Source: CBDTYW01 sp965364735 (GTDB taxonomy: Bacteria > Actinomycetota > Nitriliruptoria > Nitriliruptorales > Nitriliruptoraceae). From it: a DNA stretch of 12,810 nucleotides. The stretch covers positions 1 through 12,810 of the forward strand of contig CBDTYW010000092.1 in the NCBI GenBank assembly GCA_965364735.1. The letters run 5' to 3'. Under the pieces are notes generated by a model. It was given only the letters and a program-made list of their open reading frames with translations. It was not told where the DNA came from and ran no database searches. This document shows positions 12,021-12,810 of this stretch, piece after piece (positions within the stretch are counted from its first letter, which is position 1; each line of letters opens with the position of its first letter). Position numbers and translations under genes: made by a program.

Positions 12021-12659
12021 TCAGGCGATCGCGAGGCCCCGGATCTGGGTACGCGCGTTGAAGCCCCTCCAGCCGCTGTCGAGCTCCTCGATCTCGATCG
12101 ACGAGAACCCGGCAGACCGGAGCAGCGCGCCGGTGTCGCGCATCACGTCGCAGCCGTTCGCGGCCCACTGCTGGGCGCGGCGCGTGGCTCGCTGGAGCAG
12201 GACCGTGGCACGCTCGGTCCCGACGACGTGCTCGACGAACAGGTACGTGCCGCCCGGCCGGAGGATCCTGCGGACCTCGCGGACGACCTGGTCGGGGTCC
12301 GCGACGCCGCAGAGGACGAGCGTCCCGACGACGTGGTCGGCCTCGTCGTCGGCGACGTCCATCGCCTCGCCGGCGAGGGTGCGGATCTCGACGTCCACGC
12401 CGTGCTCCGCTGCAGCCGCTCGGAGGCGCGGGTGCATGATCGGGTTCGGCTCGACGGCGATCAGCCGGATCCCGTCGTTGTAGTAGCGCATGTTCGCGCC
12501 GGTCCCGGCGCCGATCTCAACGATCGTGCCGTGCATGTCGGCGATGGCCGCTGCCTTCATCTTCCCGTGCTGCGCATGGAGCTGCCCGGCCATCGCGTCG
12601 AGGGCCCACGCCTCCACGTGGCTGCGGACCTTGCCGAAGGTGGGGATGGATGTCGACAT
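12021..12659 (-). CDS. Class I SAM-dependent methyltransferase resembling METTL7/TMT1 proteins
   Basis: A 212-residue protein from the ATG at 12659, with GAGGAA starting 11 bases upstream (12665-12670). The frame is open further upstream, but that part overlaps the end of the previous gene in another frame. SAM-binding motif I is VEIGAGTGAN (47-56), the acidic residue after strand 2 is Glu70 in AVEPNP, motif II/III is VVGTLVLCGV (110-119), and the post-motif is ILRPGGTYLFVEHV (132-145). The string order GTGAN, PNP, GE-M, TLVLC, ILREV-like REVRRILRPGG, EH and a late 'GC' helix closely follows human METTL7A/B (TMT1, thiol S-methyltransferases) as I remember them, though the bacterial protein lacks their N-terminal membrane anchor. 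The substrate could be a small thiol or another small molecule; this is inference. It starts 26 bases after the upstream stop, so it probably shares that operon. Confidence 0.9.
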   Translation of the reverse strand: MSTSIPTFGKVRSHVEAWALDAMAGQLHAQHGKMKAAAIADMHGTIVEIGAGTGANMRYYNDGIRLIAVEPNPIMHPRLRAAAAEHGVDVEIRTLAGEAMDVADDEADHVVGTLVLCGVADPDQVVREVRRILRPGGTYLFVEHVVGTERATVLLQRATRRAQQWAANGCDVMRDTGALLRSAGFSSIEIEELDSGWRGFNARTQIRGLAIA

Positions 12660-12685
12660 GTCGGTTCCTCGTGACTGGTGTGGGG

Positions 12686-12810
12686 TCAGGGGAACGCCGG
12701 CCACGTGACCGGACGCTTCCAGGCTCCCGCGTCGTTCATCTTCTCGAGCGTCACGGCGAGCCAGGCGTGCAGGACGCGGGCCCGCTCGACGCCGACGGCC
12801 GCCCACGGCC
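12686..12810 (-). CDS. C-terminal end of an unrecognised gene entering from the right
   Basis: A minus-strand frame is open from the right edge to the TGA at 12688-12686, giving the last 40 residues. They include ERARVLHAWLAVTLEKM and end KRPVTWPAFP. The amphipathic helix and Trp-rich tail look like real protein rather than a shadow frame, and the stop is 26 bases before the methyltransferase start, as in an operon. I do not recognise the family from this piece. Confidence 0.6.
   Translation of the reverse strand, partial: PWAAVGVERARVLHAWLAVTLEKMNDAGAWKRPVTWPAFP

Noticed and set aside
11908..12168. Upstream extension of the operon lipoprotein
   Set aside because: It would bury the lipobox signal 88 residues inside the protein and cross the methyltransferase terminator hairpin.

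Overview
This is a GC-rich bacterial window (roughly 70% G+C by eye). The genes use G/C-ending codons, the lipoproteins have classical lipoboxes, there is an MmpL-type RND exporter next to a TetR regulator, and an ECF sigma factor is followed by a single-pass membrane protein. Together these suggest an actinobacterium (Actinomycetota); I cannot name a genus. Eleven protein genes and one tRNA fill almost all of the window, and no gene-free stretch exceeds about 180 bases. I saw no mobile element, CRISPR array or phage gene.

Left part (1-4600): a secreted CocE/NonD-type serine hydrolase runs off the left edge on the minus strand. Upstream of it, past two tandem hairpins, lies a 630-residue secreted protein. 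Its C-terminal half matches my memory of DUF6345 and has the His-Gly / Ser-Cys arrangement of caspase-like (clan CD) cysteine peptidases, behind a propeptide-like and an Ig-like region. A small lipoprotein gene is transcribed divergently from it.

Middle part (4600-9100): a four-helix membrane protein of unknown function meets the lipoprotein gene tail to tail over 9 bases; one hairpin uses both stop codons. Next come an alpha/beta hydrolase anchored by one N-terminal helix and an MmpL/RND transporter, which look like a two-gene operon. A TetR regulator is read divergently from them. The AT-rich gap between transporter and regulator holds a 17-base-period tandem operator lying over both promoters; the regulator mRNA may be leaderless.

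Right part (9100-12810): a minus-strand tRNA-Thr(CGT) with its own promoter is followed to the right by a tightly coupled three-gene operon read right to left: lipoprotein, then ECF sigma factor (joined by TGATG), then a membrane protein (joined by ATGA). The outer part of the last protein carries three copies of one repeat of about 95 residues. This looks like an envelope-sensing cassette (outer lipoprotein, sigma factor, membrane anti-sigma candidate). The operon lipoprotein and the lipoprotein at 4003 appear to be distant relatives. At the right edge are a class I methyltransferase resembling METTL7/TMT1 proteins and the last 40 codons of an unrecognised gene, probably in the same operon.
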